64,000 nt of DNA from Manduca sexta. Lineage: Eukaryota; Arthropoda; Insecta; Lepidoptera; Sphingidae. A model generated the notes under the pieces. The model did not search any database, was not told the DNA's origin, and saw nothing but the letters and a program-made list of their open reading frames with translations. Positions 62,801 to 64,000 of the stretch are shown here, piece by piece (position 1 is the first letter of the stretch; every line of letters begins with the position of its first letter). The DNA is taken from positions 9,184,777 to 9,248,776 of the forward strand of contig NC_051141.1 in the NCBI RefSeq assembly GCF_014839805.1. The letters run 5' to 3'. The translations under genes were made by a program, and so were the position numbers.

Positions 62801-63371
62801 CTCTCGTGGTATTTTTTTCCGGTCTTATAATAAATAGTCAATGGACAATCGATCTGTGTAAACCTCATCCAAATCCATTCGGTGATTATCCAAACAATAT
62901 TATTTAATACTAATAGGCGCTTGTAATAATCATATACTTGTATAACAATATATAATTGTAAATATTATATTTTAGTTATACTCTCTTTGCTATCACAGTC
63001 TTTCAGAGTCGGTTGAAACGAGTCCGTGTAAACAACATATTTGCAATACTACGACAAAATTTTTGCGCTTGGGCAATCTTCATGTACCTGAAATAACTTG
63101 AAAAGCCGAATAAATATCGCTACGACGTACAATTACTATTAGTCGGTATATTTCCTATTTTAGTATTAACTTATAAATGTTCATTCATTTCTTTCAGGTT
63201 GAAACACAATGAGCACATTACATAGATAATCGTATTGTTGTGTGTAATATAAATATAATCCTACGCCGTTTTACTGGTTCCCGCAATTCAACAAAGGATA
63301 TTACGGAAATGATAATGTTTTCATGAATATGGCCCAAATACATAATCACTAAAATAATGATAATATTAGCA
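62801..63371. other. AT-rich intronic stretch
   Basis: Nothing supported. Confidence 0.45.
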
Positions 63372-63428
63372 CTGTATTATATCAGTATATAGCAGCCCTG
63401 TATTGTATACTGATATAATACAGGGCTG
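63372..63428. repeat. Two overlapping, mutually exclusive perfect hairpins
   Basis: CTGTATTATATCAGTATA (63372-63389) is inverted at 63406-63423. CAGCCCTGTATT (63393-63404) is inverted at 63417-63428. The two right arms overlap, so only one of the two hairpins can form at a time. Confidence 0.85.
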
Positions 63429-64000
63429 GTATTATTATATTATATACCGTCCCACTGCCTGTCTGTTAGGAAATTCCTTATTGCATCCTGCCCTTTATCT
63501 GTTATGTTCGCAATTCGCATATAAATTAACACTGGCAGTGCACAAAACTCCATATATATTATAATAATTTTATAAAGTTTACTTAAACTTAATTATATTG
63601 TTAGGTATTAGAATCATCATGGATGAATAAAGTGATCGGATTATTAGTTATATAATGTGATAAATAGAAATCATATCATACGCCACTACTAAAAAACTGC
63701 AACGATTTTAATTCATAGAAAAATGTTATAGTTTGTAAACGTATTTTACGCTGTACAATGTCACTCACTCAAAACGAACCAATGAAATAAAATGTATAGA
63801 CTTTAATCTGCACTGCATTTTGTCGTGTCGTGCTCACAGGAAACTATGTTAAAGAAAATAATAATTCTTGAGGAAAAAAAACAGCGATAGTTAAAATAAA
63901 AATGTTGTTAAATTCAGCTACTTTAGAATAGTGTTAGATGATGATTCGTTGGTAATCGTTGCATGTAATTACAATAATATTATAATTTAATCAAACATGT
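63429..64000. other. AT-rich intronic stretch to window end
   Basis: Nothing supported; no Shaker core exon appears before the end of the window. Confidence 0.5.

Noticed and set aside
1..64000. CRISPR array, operon or prokaryotic defence system
   Set aside because: No regularly spaced repeats with unique spacers and no dense coding; composition, splice sites and retroelements are those of an insect nuclear genome.

Overview
The window looks like a large, AT-rich, almost entirely non-coding piece of a lepidopteran (moth or butterfly) chromosome. Two things suggest this. Many dispersed repeats have sequences I associate with Lepidoptera: tRNA-derived SINEs, a degraded RTE-type LINE, and short elements with terminal inverted repeats. 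One coding exon is recognisable from insect biology. There is a 500-base N gap (19333-19832) and a single N at 32374. No bacterial-type operons, CRISPR arrays or long intact ORFs were seen.

The one recognisable gene signal is a first coding exon at 31488-31597 (+). Its first 11 residues, MAAVAGLYGLG, are those of the N-type inactivation 'ball' of the insect voltage-gated potassium channel Shaker. They are followed by an Arg-rich stretch and a GTGAGT splice donor in phase 2. The channel core (T1 tetramerisation domain, S1-S6, pore) is not in the window, so it should lie to the right of position 64000. The window therefore seems to be the 5' regulatory and first-intron part of a Shaker locus.

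About 20 kb downstream, a 1.6-kb GC- and CpG-rich island (about 50110-51700) holds a TATA box, an initiator-like TSS and a very short candidate first exon at 51441-51463 (MDYFDMC). Its strong GTGAGT donor is also in phase 2, so it could splice to the same acceptor as the ball exon. My reading is that this is an alternative Shaker promoter and N-terminus without an inactivation ball; this is inference. A second, weaker coding-exon candidate (50104-50268, phase 0) lies in the same island.

Layout: 1-31350 is upstream sequence with repeats and a few GC-rich islands; 31400-31600 is the ball promoter and exon; 31600-50000 is intron with retroposons, LINE and SINE remnants, CTCF-like motifs and a GC-rich CRE-bearing island; 50000-51700 is the CpG island with the second promoter; 51700-64000 is intron with a foldback MITE, an RTE-type LINE remnant and several perfect hairpins.

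The most interesting structural observation outside the gene is a short repeat family with six copies or fragments here. Four copies are flanked by 10-13-bp direct repeats, which defines both termini. The variable duplication length points to retroposition, although one copy is also strongly foldback.
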